This document shows positions 23,260 through 33,500 of a stretch of DNA of 41,395 bases, in pieces; position 1 is the first letter of the stretch, and each line of letters begins with the position of its first letter. The position numbers and the translations under genes were made by a program. Location of the stretch: NCBI GenBank assembly GCA_964634255.1, contig CAZWJC010000023.1:1-41395 (forward strand). The letters are read 5' to 3'. The notes beneath the pieces are model-generated. The model saw only the letters and a list, made by a program, of their open reading frames with translations, ran no database searches and was not told where the DNA came from. The stretch comes from MWDV01 sp964634255. GTDB lineage: Bacteria > Verrucomicrobiota > Verrucomicrobiia > Limisphaerales > MWDV01.

Positions 23260-23388
23260 CCTGTTCTTCCCACCAAGGTCCACCCGAGAACCCGCCGGCC
23301 CGAAAGCCTGACGGGGGAACAGACGCCGCGGGGGACTGGAAGGTTGCAATGCACTCGGATTCCCCGTGGAAAGGCTATGCTGGCGAAG

Positions 23389-24615
23389 TCACGGAGAAAT
23401 CTGGATGGGCCGCACACGCTGACCTTCGCGGATTCGGTCGCCGGGGTAGAGGATAACTTCTTCGTCCTCCTTCAGGCCATTGAGAATCTGCATTTCGCTA
23501 CCGCTGGAGCGGCCTATCTCGACGCTGCGTAATTCGGCCCGTCCGTTCGCCCGCACAAATGCCGCCCAGTCACGTCCGCGTCGGAACAGCGAGCCGGCGG
23601 GGACTTTCAGGACGTCGTCCGCCTCCCAAACGACGATCCGGGCCTCGACGCGGAAGCCGTCGCCGAGATTCTTCCGTTGTTCGAACGACGTGACGAGGTC
23701 AGCCACCACGTTCACCCGCTGTTCCTCGACGCCAAGTGCGGAAATCTTGGTGAACGCCGCGGGCTCAACGAGCCGCACGCGCGCTTCCAGCACGCCGCTA
23801 CCGCCCCATTGCTCCAACTCGACTTTCGCCCCAGGCGCAATCGCGGCGCCGTCGCGTGACAGGACTTCAATCACCACTTCCAAGTCGGCCGGATCGCCGA
23901 TTTGGACGAGCGGCGTGCCGGCAGACACGGTGCGCGAACTTTCCTCGAACACGTGCAGGATGCGACCGGACGACGGGGCTTTCACCTCGATCGGCACGCG
24001 GAGGGCGTTGGTCGTACCGTCCGCCGGCACGGTGAACTCAGCAAGTTCGGCTTCCACTTGGCGCAGGGCACTCTGAGCCGCCGCCACATCTTTGGCGGCG
24101 GCGGTCTCGCGCCATTGCACCGGTTCGAGTTCTTGGAGAGATATGTTCTGTGCCTCGTAGAGTTTCTGGAATCGTTGCAGTTCGTTTGTGGCGAACCGGT
24201 GTGCTGCACGGGCTTTTTCCAAGTTTGCGGCGGCGGTGTCGCGACGAGCCTCGGCCAACGCGCGGTTGCGGGCGTCGAGCATGGCGGGGGATACCGGGTC
24301 AATGACCGCCAGCACGGTTTGGGTGGCGACCACTTCCGCGCCGGCCTTGAACGGGATGCGGCGCAACTGTCCAGCCACCGGTGCGGAGACGACGTAGCGT
24401 TGCTTGATGCGGGTTTTGCCCTCCTCGTTCACCGTGGCGCGCAGCGTGCCGAGCGTAACCTTCGCCGTTTCGACGGGCGCGGGCTGTGGTCGGAAGCCAA
24501 TGACAATGGCCGCTACGAGCAGACCGCCGCCGAGCCACGGCAACCAGCGCTTGGGCCGGTGACGATTGTTCGGCCGCGTTGGGCCGGGAGCGGGATTGGG
24601 TGGGGATGGGTTCAT
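23389..24615 (-). CDS. HlyD/MacA-type membrane-fusion protein of an ABC exporter
   Basis: The 408-residue product has a Pro-rich cytoplasmic N-tail, one membrane helix (about 25-43), two lipoyl-like halves (Val-Val-Ser-Ala-Pro-Val-Ala-Gly and Val-Lys-Ala-Pro-Ser-Ser-Gly-Arg-Ile-Leu) around a coiled-coil hairpin (about 110-195), and a beta-barrel and membrane-proximal domain. It starts 16 bp after the FtsX-type permease on the same strand, so it is the adaptor of that ABC system. A TolC-type outer-membrane partner is not present nearby. Confidence 0.9.
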   Translation of the reverse strand: MNPSPPNPAPGPTRPNNRHRPKRWLPWLGGGLLVAAIVIGFRPQPAPVETAKVTLGTLRATVNEEGKTRIKQRYVVSAPVAGQLRRIPFKAGAEVVATQTVLAVIDPVSPAMLDARNRALAEARRDTAAANLEKARAAHRFATNELQRFQKLYEAQNISLQELEPVQWRETAAAKDVAAAQSALRQVEAELAEFTVPADGTTNALRVPIEVKAPSSGRILHVFEESSRTVSAGTPLVQIGDPADLEVVIEVLSRDGAAIAPGAKVELEQWGGSGVLEARVRLVEPAAFTKISALGVEEQRVNVVADLVTSFEQRKNLGDGFRVEARIVVWEADDVLKVPAGSLFRRGRDWAAFVRANGRAELRSVEIGRSSGSEMQILNGLKEDEEVILYPGDRIREGQRVRPIQISP

Positions 24616-24631
24616 GAGAACGCAGGTGCGA

Positions 24632-27004
24632 TTATTCCGGCGCTTTCAGCGCGCTGACGAGATTCAATTGTCTCAGGCGGCGCAGTACGACCAGCGCCGA
24701 AACGGCCGAGGCCATGACCACGATCAACGTGGCGAAAGCATAATTGTGCATCGTGAGGACAACCGGCAGACGGACGGTTTCCGTGTTAATTGACTGGACG
24801 AGAAACGTGGCAAACCCCGTGCCCAACAACAGCCCCAGCGGCAGGGCCATCAAGGCCAGGAGGGCCAGCTCCGTGATTAGCACCGCGCCGACTTCGCGCT
24901 CGGAAAAGCCGACCACCCGCAGCGTGGCCAGTTCGCGCGCCCGCTCGGCCAGCGAGATGCGCGCATTGTTGTAAACCACGCCGATGGCCACCACAATGGC
25001 GAACGCGCTGTAGATCTTCTGAATGAGGTTAATGCTCGCCGCGGTGGTCTGCCGGAAATTCTCGCGCAGTGAATTTTTAATGCCGACCCAGCTCAAGCTG
25101 GGGATGGTTTTCAACGCGTGGAGAAATTCGCGGCGTTGGGCCGCATCAATCGCAAAGCTCGCGCCGCTGATGATGTCACCTTCGCCCAGCAGGCGGTTGA
25201 GTGCTCGCAGGTCCATGTGAGCCCCGAACCCGGTGAGATCTTCGGATACCGCCACGAGCGGCACGGTGCGGACGAGTCGCCGGCCTTCGAGGAATTCCAC
25301 GGTCAGGGCGTCCCCGACGCGCGCGCCCAGGACTTCGGCCAGCTTCGCGGAAATCACGAGACCGTCTTCGCGGAGCGGAATCTCGCGGTACGCGCCGTCA
25401 ATCACCCGGCTGTGTTGGGTGTTCGCCGGCGTGCCCTGGATGGCCAATTGCCGGCTGCGATGGCCAAAGCGCAATCGCACGGCCGCGCCGCGGAAGGGTT
25501 CGACCGCGATGACGCCGGGAAGCTGCCGCAAGAGGTGTGTCACCTGAACCTGCGCAGGTTCGACGAGGCCGAGGTTGATATCCTGTCGCTGCACCACGTC
25601 CCACTGGAAACCGAGCAGTTCGGTCACGCTGTCCCGGAAGCAGCTTGGGACGATCAAAATCGCCGTCGCGAGCGCCAGCCCTGCGACCGTGAACAACGCC
25701 TGCATCGGACGCCGCTCCAGATTCCGGACTGCGATGCGGAAGGAATGCGAAAAAAGGTGTGCGATGCCGGTCCGCTCGACCAGCGCGGGCCGGAAGTTCG
25801 CGGGCGGCTCGGGGCGCATGGCTTCGGCGGGCGGGAGTTTCGCCGCCCGGCGCACGGCACTGAACACGCCGGCGACCGCGGCGCCGGCGCCGATGAACAC
25901 CGCCACGGCCACCGCCGAGCGGTCCAGCCGGAACTGCAGGTCCGGAAATCGGAAGAAGAGATGATACATGTCCACCAGCCGGAGGCCCAGGCCGACGCCG
26001 CCCACCGCACCGATCAAGGTGCCGCCCGCCACCATCACGAAGGCGAATTTCAGGTAATGCGTCACGATCTGCCGGTTTGAGAAACCGAACGCCTTCAGAA
26101 TCGCAATCTGCTCGCGTTGGAGATTGAGCAACCGCGCCAGCACGGCGTTGGTCATGAATGCCGCTACACTCAGGAACACCAGCGGAAAGCCGATGGAGAC
26201 GGTTTGCAGGATGTGGATTTCGTCCGTGATGCGAATGTGCGACGGATGATCCGCTCGTCCAAACGCGCCGCGTCCGCCGTAGGTCTGGAGCATGCGGTCG
26301 AGTTCCGCAATGACCGGACGCGGCGTGGCGCCGGGCGCCAGCGTGAGCGTGAGGTAATTAAACGCGCCGTCGAGATCGAATGCGGACGCGATCTCCTTGT
26401 ACGGCATCCAAAACGTGCCGAAGGTGCGGTTGTCGGGGAGCGATGCGCCGGGCCGCGCCTCGAAAATGATCTCCGGCGACAGGACGAGGCCCGCGATGCG
26501 AAATTCTTTCCGGCGACCGTTCAGCAACATGGACAGCGAATCACCGAGCTTGAGCTGGTTGGCCTGGGCGAACGCCTCGCTGACGAGGACTTCGCCCCGA
26601 CTGCCGGCCGCCAGCCAGCTTCCGGTGCGAAGAAACAGCCGGTTCAACTCCGGCGGGCCGAAATCGGGCAGCGAACGCACCTGCCCGCTGGCGGGTTCAT
26701 CCAACCCCTCCAGATCCAGCGTGGCCAACACCGAGATGCCCGCTTGAACGGCGGCGACGCCCGGAATCTCGGCCACGCGGGCCGCCAGCGAATTGGGCGC
26801 GCGTTTCAGATGGGCAAACACGTCGGCAAAGCGGTTCGCCTCGTAGTATTCCTGACGGGTGCTCTCCAACGAATGGATGAGGCTGCGGGCCATGATCATC
26901 ATGGCCAGTCCGCAGGCCATGACCAGAGCGACCGCGATCGTCTGACCCTTCATGCGGTTCAGGTCGCGCAGGAGCTTGCGGTCGAGGTGGGAGATCATCA
27001 CCAA
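24632..27004 (-). CDS. ABC transporter permease, duplicated FtsX type
   Basis: The 790-residue product has an N-terminal helix (about 20-42), a periplasmic MacB-PCD-like domain, and a three-helix FtsX core (about 265-390). A second periplasmic region and a second FtsX core at the C-terminus follow; the double arrangement is typical of the LolCDE/MacB-like superfamily and DevC-type exporters. It overlaps the ATPase gene by 7 bp (26998-27004) and is followed after 16 bp by the HlyD-type gene. These three make an exporter of unknown substrate, in which the permease is mechanically coupled to the adaptor. Confidence 0.92.
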   Translation of the reverse strand: MVMISHLDRKLLRDLNRMKGQTIAVALVMACGLAMMIMARSLIHSLESTRQEYYEANRFADVFAHLKRAPNSLAARVAEIPGVAAVQAGISVLATLDLEGLDEPASGQVRSLPDFGPPELNRLFLRTGSWLAAGSRGEVLVSEAFAQANQLKLGDSLSMLLNGRRKEFRIAGLVLSPEIIFEARPGASLPDNRTFGTFWMPYKEIASAFDLDGAFNYLTLTLAPGATPRPVIAELDRMLQTYGGRGAFGRADHPSHIRITDEIHILQTVSIGFPLVFLSVAAFMTNAVLARLLNLQREQIAILKAFGFSNRQIVTHYLKFAFVMVAGGTLIGAVGGVGLGLRLVDMYHLFFRFPDLQFRLDRSAVAVAVFIGAGAAVAGVFSAVRRAAKLPPAEAMRPEPPANFRPALVERTGIAHLFSHSFRIAVRNLERRPMQALFTVAGLALATAILIVPSCFRDSVTELLGFQWDVVQRQDINLGLVEPAQVQVTHLLRQLPGVIAVEPFRGAAVRLRFGHRSRQLAIQGTPANTQHSRVIDGAYREIPLREDGLVISAKLAEVLGARVGDALTVEFLEGRRLVRTVPLVAVSEDLTGFGAHMDLRALNRLLGEGDIISGASFAIDAAQRREFLHALKTIPSLSWVGIKNSLRENFRQTTAASINLIQKIYSAFAIVVAIGVVYNNARISLAERARELATLRVVGFSEREVGAVLITELALLALMALPLGLLLGTGFATFLVQSINTETVRLPVVLTMHNYAFATLIVVMASAVSALVVLRRLRQLNLVSALKAPE

Positions 27005-27756
27005 TTCAGGCTGCGGGCCGGGGCGCGCTTGGTGTTGCGACGCTCATGATGCACGCGGCCGTCCGAGAAGTGGATCACCCGATCGGCCATGTCGGCCATG
27101 ATGGCGTTGTGGGTGATGATGACCGTCAACGTGCCCAGCTCGCGATTCACCCGTTCGATGGCGTCGAGCACGACGATGCCGGTATGCACGTCCAACGCGC
27201 CCGTGGGTTCGTCACAGAGCAGGACTTCCGGGCGCTTGGCGATGGCGCGGGCGATGGCCACGCGCTGCTGTTCGCCGCCGGAAAGCTGCGCGGGGAAATG
27301 GTCCAGGCGCGCGCCGAGGTTGACCATGTGTAACGCCTCTTCGGGCGGCATCGGATCGCGGGCGATTTCGGTGATGAGCGCCACGTTTTCGCGCGCGGTC
27401 AGGCTGGGGATGAGATTGTAGAACTGGAAAACGAAACCCACAGCATCGCGGCGGTAGCGGGTGAGTTCCGCTTCCTGAGCGACGGTCAGGTCGAAATCGC
27501 GGTAACGGAGTTCGCCAGCGGTGGGGACATCGAGCCCGCCAAGGTTGTTGAGTAACGTCGTCTTGCCACTGCCGGACGGACCGAGCAGGACCACCAATTC
27601 GCCGGCAAAGAGGTCGAGGTCCACGCCGGCCAGCGCGCGCACTTCGGCTTCGCCGACGCCATAGATTTTGGTCAAGCCGCGCACGTGGAAGACTTTGGTG
27701 TCCACGTCGGCGGCTGAGGATTTGGCTGGGGGCGCTTCCATCGCGTCGAGAGGCAT
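26998..27756 (-). CDS. ABC transporter ATP-binding protein, LolD/MacB type
   Basis: I chose ATG 27756 (27741 is also possible; a TTG at 27819 reads as spacer), giving 252 residues. The Walker A motif is Gly-Pro-Ser-Gly-Ser-Gly-Lys-Thr-Thr. The Q-loop lies in Phe-Val-Phe-Gln-Phe-Tyr-Asn-Leu-Ile-Pro, the signature is Leu-Ser-Gly-Gly-Glu-Gln-Gln-Arg, Walker B is Leu-Leu-Cys-Asp-Glu-Pro-Thr-Gly-Ala-Leu-Asp, and the switch histidine lies in Ile-Ile-Thr-His-Asn. The sequence belongs to the LolD/MacB/DevA group. It energises the permease encoded next (7-bp overlap). The histidine kinase gene ends about 95 bp upstream on the same strand and may share regulation. Confidence 0.95.
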   Translation of the reverse strand: MPLDAMEAPPAKSSAADVDTKVFHVRGLTKIYGVGEAEVRALAGVDLDLFAGELVVLLGPSGSGKTTLLNNLGGLDVPTAGELRYRDFDLTVAQEAELTRYRRDAVGFVFQFYNLIPSLTARENVALITEIARDPMPPEEALHMVNLGARLDHFPAQLSGGEQQRVAIARAIAKRPEVLLCDEPTGALDVHTGIVVLDAIERVNRELGTLTVIITHNAIMADMADRVIHFSDGRVHHERRNTKRAPARSLNW

Positions 27757-27851
27757 TGGTAGCAGTAGCCATGGAAGGCAGCAAGCCTGACTTCGGCGGG
27801 GCAAGCGTCCGCGACGCAATCGGCAGGCGTCGCGGCTGACTGGACGACCGA

Positions 27852-30206
27852 TCAGGTGGCCGGTTCGGTGGGCGGCTGGCCGGCCAACTGTGCGGCCAGG
27901 GCTTCGCCGAGGGCCCGGTATTCAAACGGTTTGGCCAGCAACGTTGCGAAGCCCAGCTCCTGCGCAGTCTCCTCTGTGATGGCTCCGCCGAGGCCTGAGA
28001 AGAGCACGATGGGGAGCTCGGGGCGCACCTTGTGAATGCGCTGGGCGAGGTCAATGCCGGTCATCTTGGGCATGGTGAGGTCGGTCATCACGAGCGCGAA
28101 CCGCTTCGGATCGGCGTTGAATGCGGCCAGGGCTTCCGCCGGACGGCTGAAACAAACCGGCCGGTATCCCAGGTGCGCGAGCAACCGCTCGGCGATCTGG
28201 AGCACGGGGGGCTCGTCATCCACAATGAGGAGTTCTTCATTCTTGCCCGTCGGGACGACGGTTTTGGCGGAATGTGAGGGCGTGGCCTCGAGTTCGATCA
28301 CCGGCAGATAGACCCGGAACGTCGTGCCACGGTCCACTTCACTTTCCACCGTGATGGCGCCCTCGTGGGCTTCCACGATTGCATGCACCACGGACAATCC
28401 CAACCCTGTGCCTTCGCCGGGCGGTTTGGTCGTGAAAAATGGATCGAACACACGGTCCAAGGTCTGCGGGTCCATGCCGCAACCGGTGTCGCTCACGGTG
28501 AGGACGACGTAGCGGCGGGGTTGCAGGCTGCGGTGGCGGCTCGCCACTTGGGGGTCCACGGACTCGACGTGGAGCATCAGATCAAGCCGGCCCTTCTGAT
28601 CGGTCATCGATTGGGCGGCGTTGGTGCAAAGGTTCATTACCACCTGATGAATCTGGGTCGGATCCGCCAGCGTGTTTGGCACGTCGGCGACGTGGCTGTG
28701 CATCTCAATGGTGGTGGGAATGCTGGAACGAAGGAGCTTGGCCGCTTCCTTGATGATGGGAGCGAGTTTGACGACCACCCGCTTTTGCTCGCGACGCCGG
28801 CTGAAGGTGAGGATTTGCTGGACCAAATCTTTGGCTCGATGCGCGGCTTTGAGGATTTCCTCAACGCTGTTCTGAACGTTGGTTTGCTCGGCGCAGTCCA
28901 GTTGCAGCAGTTCCGCATGGCCCATGATCGCAGTGAGCATGTTATTGAAGTCATGGGCGATGCCGCCCGCCAGGGTGCCGATGGCCTCCATCTTCTGGGC
29001 TTGGCGCAGTTGCGCCTCCAAGGACGAACGGGATTGTTCGGCACGCTTGCGTTCGGTGACGTCCCGCAGGACGCCGCGGATGCGGAGCGGGGCACCCAAT
29101 CGGTCGCGGAGCAAGTCGGCCGCGACCGCGGCGTGGAGCACCTTCCCGGACCGAGTGCGCACGGAGAGTTCGTGTTCCACCACGCCTTGCTGCTGTCGTA
29201 TTACCTTGATCAGGCGTTCCCATTCAGGTGCGTCCGCGCAGAACTCGGCAAACAGCCGTCCGAGCAGCTCCTCGGGGGCGTAACCCAACAGCGCGTTGCA
29301 CGAGGGGCTGACGAGGACCAACGTGCCGTCCAGCGCCGCCTCGAAATAGACATCCTTGAAGCTCTCGAAGATGGCGCGGTAGCGCTCCTCGCTTTGGCGG
29401 ACGGCGGCCTCGGCCACCTTGCGAGCCGTGATGTCCAGCAGCGTGCCCACGGAGTGAAAAGTGCCATCGGCCGTCTTCTGCACCGGTTGATCCTGACCGC
29501 GGATCCACTTCAACTTACCGCTCGGCGTGCGGATGCGGAACTCCTGTTCCCAAGCCTGCATGGCTTGCACGGCTTGTTGGATGGACCGCATGAGGGCTGG
29601 CTGGTCCTCGGCCACGATCAAATCCCAGCCCAGCGAGAAGTCGGCAAGCAATTGCTCTCGAGAAAGCTCCAGCATGCTTTTCACATCGCCGCTGACAAAG
29701 TCAAAGCCCATGGTGCCGTCCGGCTTGTGAAAAAAGCGGAACACGATGCCCGGAATGTTATCGGTAATTTCCTGGAGGAATCGCCGGTTTTCCTCCAGGG
29801 CGGCCTCAGCGCGGCGGCGCTCCACCCGCTCCTCGGCCTCACGCAGTTCTCGTTCCACGGCGGGAGAGAGGCGGTGCAGATTGCTCTTCAGCAGGTAATC
29901 ATGCGCGCCGCGCTGCATGGCTTCGACGGCCTGTTCCTCGCCGCTGCTGTTGGACAGCATGATGAACGGAATATCGAGCTCCAGTTCATGCAGAATATTC
30001 AGGGCCTCCAAGCCGCTGAACTCGGCTAGCGCATGGTCCGCCACAACCAAGTGCGGCCGTGTCTGGCTGAGGGCCTGTCGAAACGCCGACGCGGTGGAAA
30101 CGCGTTCCGACTTTACCTCCAATCCCGTCTTGGTCAGCTCACGCAGTGCAAGCTGCGCGTCCTGCTCACAGTCCTCGACCAGAATGACGCGTAGAGGGGC
30201 TTTCAT
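27852..30206 (-). CDS. Hybrid sensor histidine kinase, REC-PAS-PAS-HisKA-HATPase-REC
   Basis: The 784-residue cytoplasmic protein has no membrane helix. The N-terminal receiver (1-125) has Glu-Asp pairs and phospho-acceptor Asp57 (Val-Val-Ala-Asp). After a coiled coil come two PAS/PAC modules (about 143-265 and 272-390). His418 in Gly-Gly-Ile-Ala-His-Asp-Phe-Asn-Asn is the phosphorylation site, followed by the HATPase with N box Asn-Leu-Cys-Thr-Asn-Ala, Asp-Thr-Gly-Cys-Gly-Met and Gly-Glu-Gly-Thr-Gly-Leu-Gly. A C-terminal receiver contains Val-Met-Thr-Asp-Leu-Thr-Met-Pro and Leu-Ala-Lys-Pro-Phe. No output DNA-binding domain or separate regulator is adjacent. It lies upstream of the ABC exporter genes on the same strand. 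Confidence 0.93.
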   Translation of the reverse strand: MKAPLRVILVEDCEQDAQLALRELTKTGLEVKSERVSTASAFRQALSQTRPHLVVADHALAEFSGLEALNILHELELDIPFIMLSNSSGEEQAVEAMQRGAHDYLLKSNLHRLSPAVERELREAEERVERRRAEAALEENRRFLQEITDNIPGIVFRFFHKPDGTMGFDFVSGDVKSMLELSREQLLADFSLGWDLIVAEDQPALMRSIQQAVQAMQAWEQEFRIRTPSGKLKWIRGQDQPVQKTADGTFHSVGTLLDITARKVAEAAVRQSEERYRAIFESFKDVYFEAALDGTLVLVSPSCNALLGYAPEELLGRLFAEFCADAPEWERLIKVIRQQQGVVEHELSVRTRSGKVLHAAVAADLLRDRLGAPLRIRGVLRDVTERKRAEQSRSSLEAQLRQAQKMEAIGTLAGGIAHDFNNMLTAIMGHAELLQLDCAEQTNVQNSVEEILKAAHRAKDLVQQILTFSRRREQKRVVVKLAPIIKEAAKLLRSSIPTTIEMHSHVADVPNTLADPTQIHQVVMNLCTNAAQSMTDQKGRLDLMLHVESVDPQVASRHRSLQPRRYVVLTVSDTGCGMDPQTLDRVFDPFFTTKPPGEGTGLGLSVVHAIVEAHEGAITVESEVDRGTTFRVYLPVIELEATPSHSAKTVVPTGKNEELLIVDDEPPVLQIAERLLAHLGYRPVCFSRPAEALAAFNADPKRFALVMTDLTMPKMTGIDLAQRIHKVRPELPIVLFSGLGGAITEETAQELGFATLLAKPFEYRALGEALAAQLAGQPPTEPAT

Positions 30207-30553
30207 GCTGTGCGCTGCTCTGTGGAAACAATGCCGTGCCTCCGCCCCGAACCGGGTGTGCCACGATCGAAGGCGTGAGAGGCGAACTCCTCCGTAGCTT
30301 TGGAATAGCTGTCGTTGCCCGTGCGTGTTTGCTGATCACTGTTTTGACCTGTCATGGTTCGAACCGCGTTGTTAACCGTGGCGCGGTGCCGGCCTGTCTC
30401 CGCTCCGCAATGCTCTTCACCGTCTGATTCCGGTCGGCGGTTGTCGAGGTTTTTTTGGGGACGAGCGTGAGCGACGCCCCGACATCAAGTCAGTCGGCTT
30501 GTGTTGGCTGTCGCCGGTTGAAGCGGTGGTGCGCGGTATCCGATGGGGATGAA
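30207..30553. other. Non-coding gap between histidine kinase and protease genes
   Basis: This 347-bp stretch holds no convincing gene on either strand. It includes a perfect 10-bp palindrome GGTTCGAACC near 30357-30366, and a T7 run beside a G4...C4 inverted repeat around 30450-30482. The repeat is on the wrong side of the T run to be a terminator for either flanking gene. It should contain the kinase promoter on the reverse strand and the protease transcript end. I cannot place either precisely. Confidence 0.5.
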
Positions 30554-33500
30554 TCAGAACTCGCGAACGTGGTAGAACCGTTGGGCCGCGTTGGGATTAG
30601 GGTCGGTGAGCAGCAGCAGGGCGCCGTTGCCGTTCACGGCGGGAAGAGCTGTCCAACCGGTCTGTGACCATGAGTCCCGATATTCCAGGGCGTAGCGTCC
30701 GCGCGTGCGCGACTGCAAGACGACACCAAACGCGTTCCCTCGTTTGCCCGGCCGGAACAACCGCCCCAGCCGCGGTCCGCCTTCCAACAGTACCAGCGAG
30801 TGGTATCCCCCAGCAGCGATGGCGGTCGCAGGGAGATCGGGGGCGACGTCACATTGGCCGTTCCAGTTGTCGCCCCAGGCGGTCACCGTCCCGTCCCGTC
30901 CCAAGGCCAGACTGTGTAAACCGCCGGCTGCCAGCCCGGCCACGCCAGTGAGGCCGGCGGGTGGTTGGGCCTGTCCGCGCGAGTTGTCCCCCCAGCCGAT
31001 CACCGTGCCGTCCGCCTTCAGCGCGAGGCTGTGGTAATCTCCGGCGGCGATGGTGGCAATATTCATCAAGCCGGCTGGGACGACCGATTGGCCAACCCAG
31101 TTGCCTTGCGCGTCGGTGTTCTGTCCCCAGGCAACCACTGTCCCGTCGCGCTTCAACGCCAGGCTGTGATTTCCATTGGCGGCGATGGCCATGACGCTGC
31201 TGAGGTTGGCGGGGACGGCGCACTGGCCGCCACTGTTGTCGCCCCAAGCGAAAACGCGGCCATCCTCGGCAAGGGCGAGGCTGTGCCAATCGCCAGCCGC
31301 AATTGCCAAAATTGGCGGCAGGCCTGGAGGCACGTTCGTCTGACCGTAGAAGTTGTTCCCCCAGCCGATCACGGAGCCGTTGGCGCGCACGGCGAGGCTG
31401 TGATATCCCCCAGCGGCGACGGCTACGAGATCCGGAAGCGTGGTTGGCACGCTGCATTGTCCATCCCAGTTGTTGCCCCAAGTGAGGATCGTCCCATTGC
31501 TTTTCAGCGACAGCGTGTGCCAACCACCAGCCGCCACCGCGATGATGTTGGTCACTTCTCGGGGAACCATTTTTTGCCCAAACGCATCGTTGCCCGAGGC
31601 AATGACCGGAAGGGGCGGATTGGTGACGACGATGTAATTGGCGCGCACAGCCGTGTTGCTCCAGCCCGAGCCGAAGGCGGTCAGGCGCACACTGTACGTT
31701 CCCGCGTCGGCATACCGATTGGTGGGGTTGGGCAGCTTGCTGGTGTTGCCGTCGCCGAATTCCCAAAGGTAATTGGTCGCGCCCAGGCTAAGATTGGTAA
31801 ACCGCACGGCTAATGGCAGCATGCCTTGCAGCGGCACGGCGTTGAAGTCCGCTACCACGCTGGAAGTGACGACTAGCGAAACCTGACGAGTGGTGCTGCC
31901 GAGGCCGCTGGTGAGGTTCGTGAACAGGATCGTGTCGGTATAAACGCCAGGCAGCAAGGCATTGGCGTTCGGGTTGAGCGATACAGAAACGGCGGTGCTG
32001 GCGTTGCCTGCGAGCGTACCACCGGCGGAGGAGAGCGCGATCCACGGCTGCGTCCGGCTGACCTGCCACTCCAGGCTCGTGGCCCCGCTGTTCGCCACGG
32101 TGAAAACTGCTGACGCTGGGCTGAAGGGGCCGCCAATCTGGCCGGCGGAAGCCAGATTGGTGTCCGGGCTGACTTCGATGGCCGCCTGGCGGACACCGTA
32201 GAAATCCAGTTGCACGGAGTTCAGTCGTCCGGTGTTTCCGCCGCGACGATCTGCAACCTTGACGGTCCAGGTGCCGGGCAGACTCTCGCCCCAGTGATGC
32301 ACGGTCATAAACTTCCAGTCTGGGTAGTTGTCTCCGGAATCCTCATGCCGTTCCGCCAGGCGGCTCTGTTTGCCGCTCGGCGAGATGAGGGTGATTTCCA
32401 GGTCGCCGCGTGAAGTGTGCGCGATGTTGACCGTCACCGTCACGTGCTCGATGCGCAGGTCGGCGGCGGTGAAGACGAAATCGCGGCTGACGCCGGTGCT
32501 GTTGTTGTCCGGGATTGCGAGCGAGAGTGCGCTCTGGCTGGCGGAAACCGTGGATTGCGGATCGAGGTTGGTCCAGTTCTGAGCCAGTGCCACCGCCGCG
32601 CTGGCGTTGATAAGGCCCGCGCCGAACTTGTGGTTGAAATGGAGACCGGCACCGTTCACAGCCCAGTCGGAGTCCGTGGGCGAAACCAGGGTGGCGGTGC
32701 GAATCAGGATTTCTTGGACGTCGCGCCAACCCAGCCGCGGATTGGCCTCCAGCATGAGCGCAATGACACCCGTCGCCAAGGGCGTGGCCGACGACGTGCC
32801 GCCGAAGTCCTGTGTGTAATCTCCGTCCGACAACTCGCCAAACGCTCCCGAATAGTTGTAGCCATCGTCACCCATGAGGTCCACGGTGGTGATGCCTTGA
32901 CGAAAGTCGCTGCTTGAGGGAGCGGTCACCACTAAACAGGCGCCCGGCTCACTATAGGTGGCCTGTGTGCCGCGGTCGCTTAGCGCGCCTATGGCGATCG
33001 TGTAAATCGAGTTGGCATACCCGTCATAGTTGGCGTTGTCGTTGTTTTCCAAGCCGTTGCCGCCTGCCCAGGTAATGATCGTGCCCAAGCCATTGCGACC
33101 GCTGCTGGCGGCTTGTGCCAGTGCTGCGAGCGTTAAGGAGCCAGGGCCTTCCAGAATATCGCCCCAATCGGACGGCCCCCAACTGTTGCTCTTTAAATAG
33201 ATGACGTCGTTCGTATGCTTCATGGCGGACGATTCCATTGCGTCGGTGCTGGGTTCGCTGATGAGGCGCAAGCCGGCCAAGGTTGCCTCAGGGGCGGCAC
33301 CTGACACCCCCAGGCTGTTGTTGCCACGCGCTGCCGCCACGCCAGCACAGGAAGTCCCGTGGTAATCCCACAATATGTTCGGGCTGGGATCCCCGTCGTT
33401 GTCATTGAAATCCCAGTCGATGGTCGTATTGACGGCTGGAGCGAGGTCTGGGTGCGTGGTCTGCAAGCCGTCATCAATGATCCCAATGACCATGCCCTTG

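Noticed and set aside
21586..23532. Forward-strand open frame (648 codons) opposite the DUF1549/DUF1553 gene
   Set aside because: It is a shadow of a well-supported gene on the other strand; no start signal, family or plausible composition was found.
30450..30482. T7 run next to a G4...C4 inverted repeat as a terminator
   Set aside because: The T run precedes the hairpin on the forward strand and becomes an A run on the reverse strand, so it fits neither direction.
30780..31560. Regularly spaced similar segments resembling a CRISPR-like array
   Set aside because: The segments are diverged protein-level RCC1-like repeats in frame with the protease gene, not identical DNA repeats with unique spacers.
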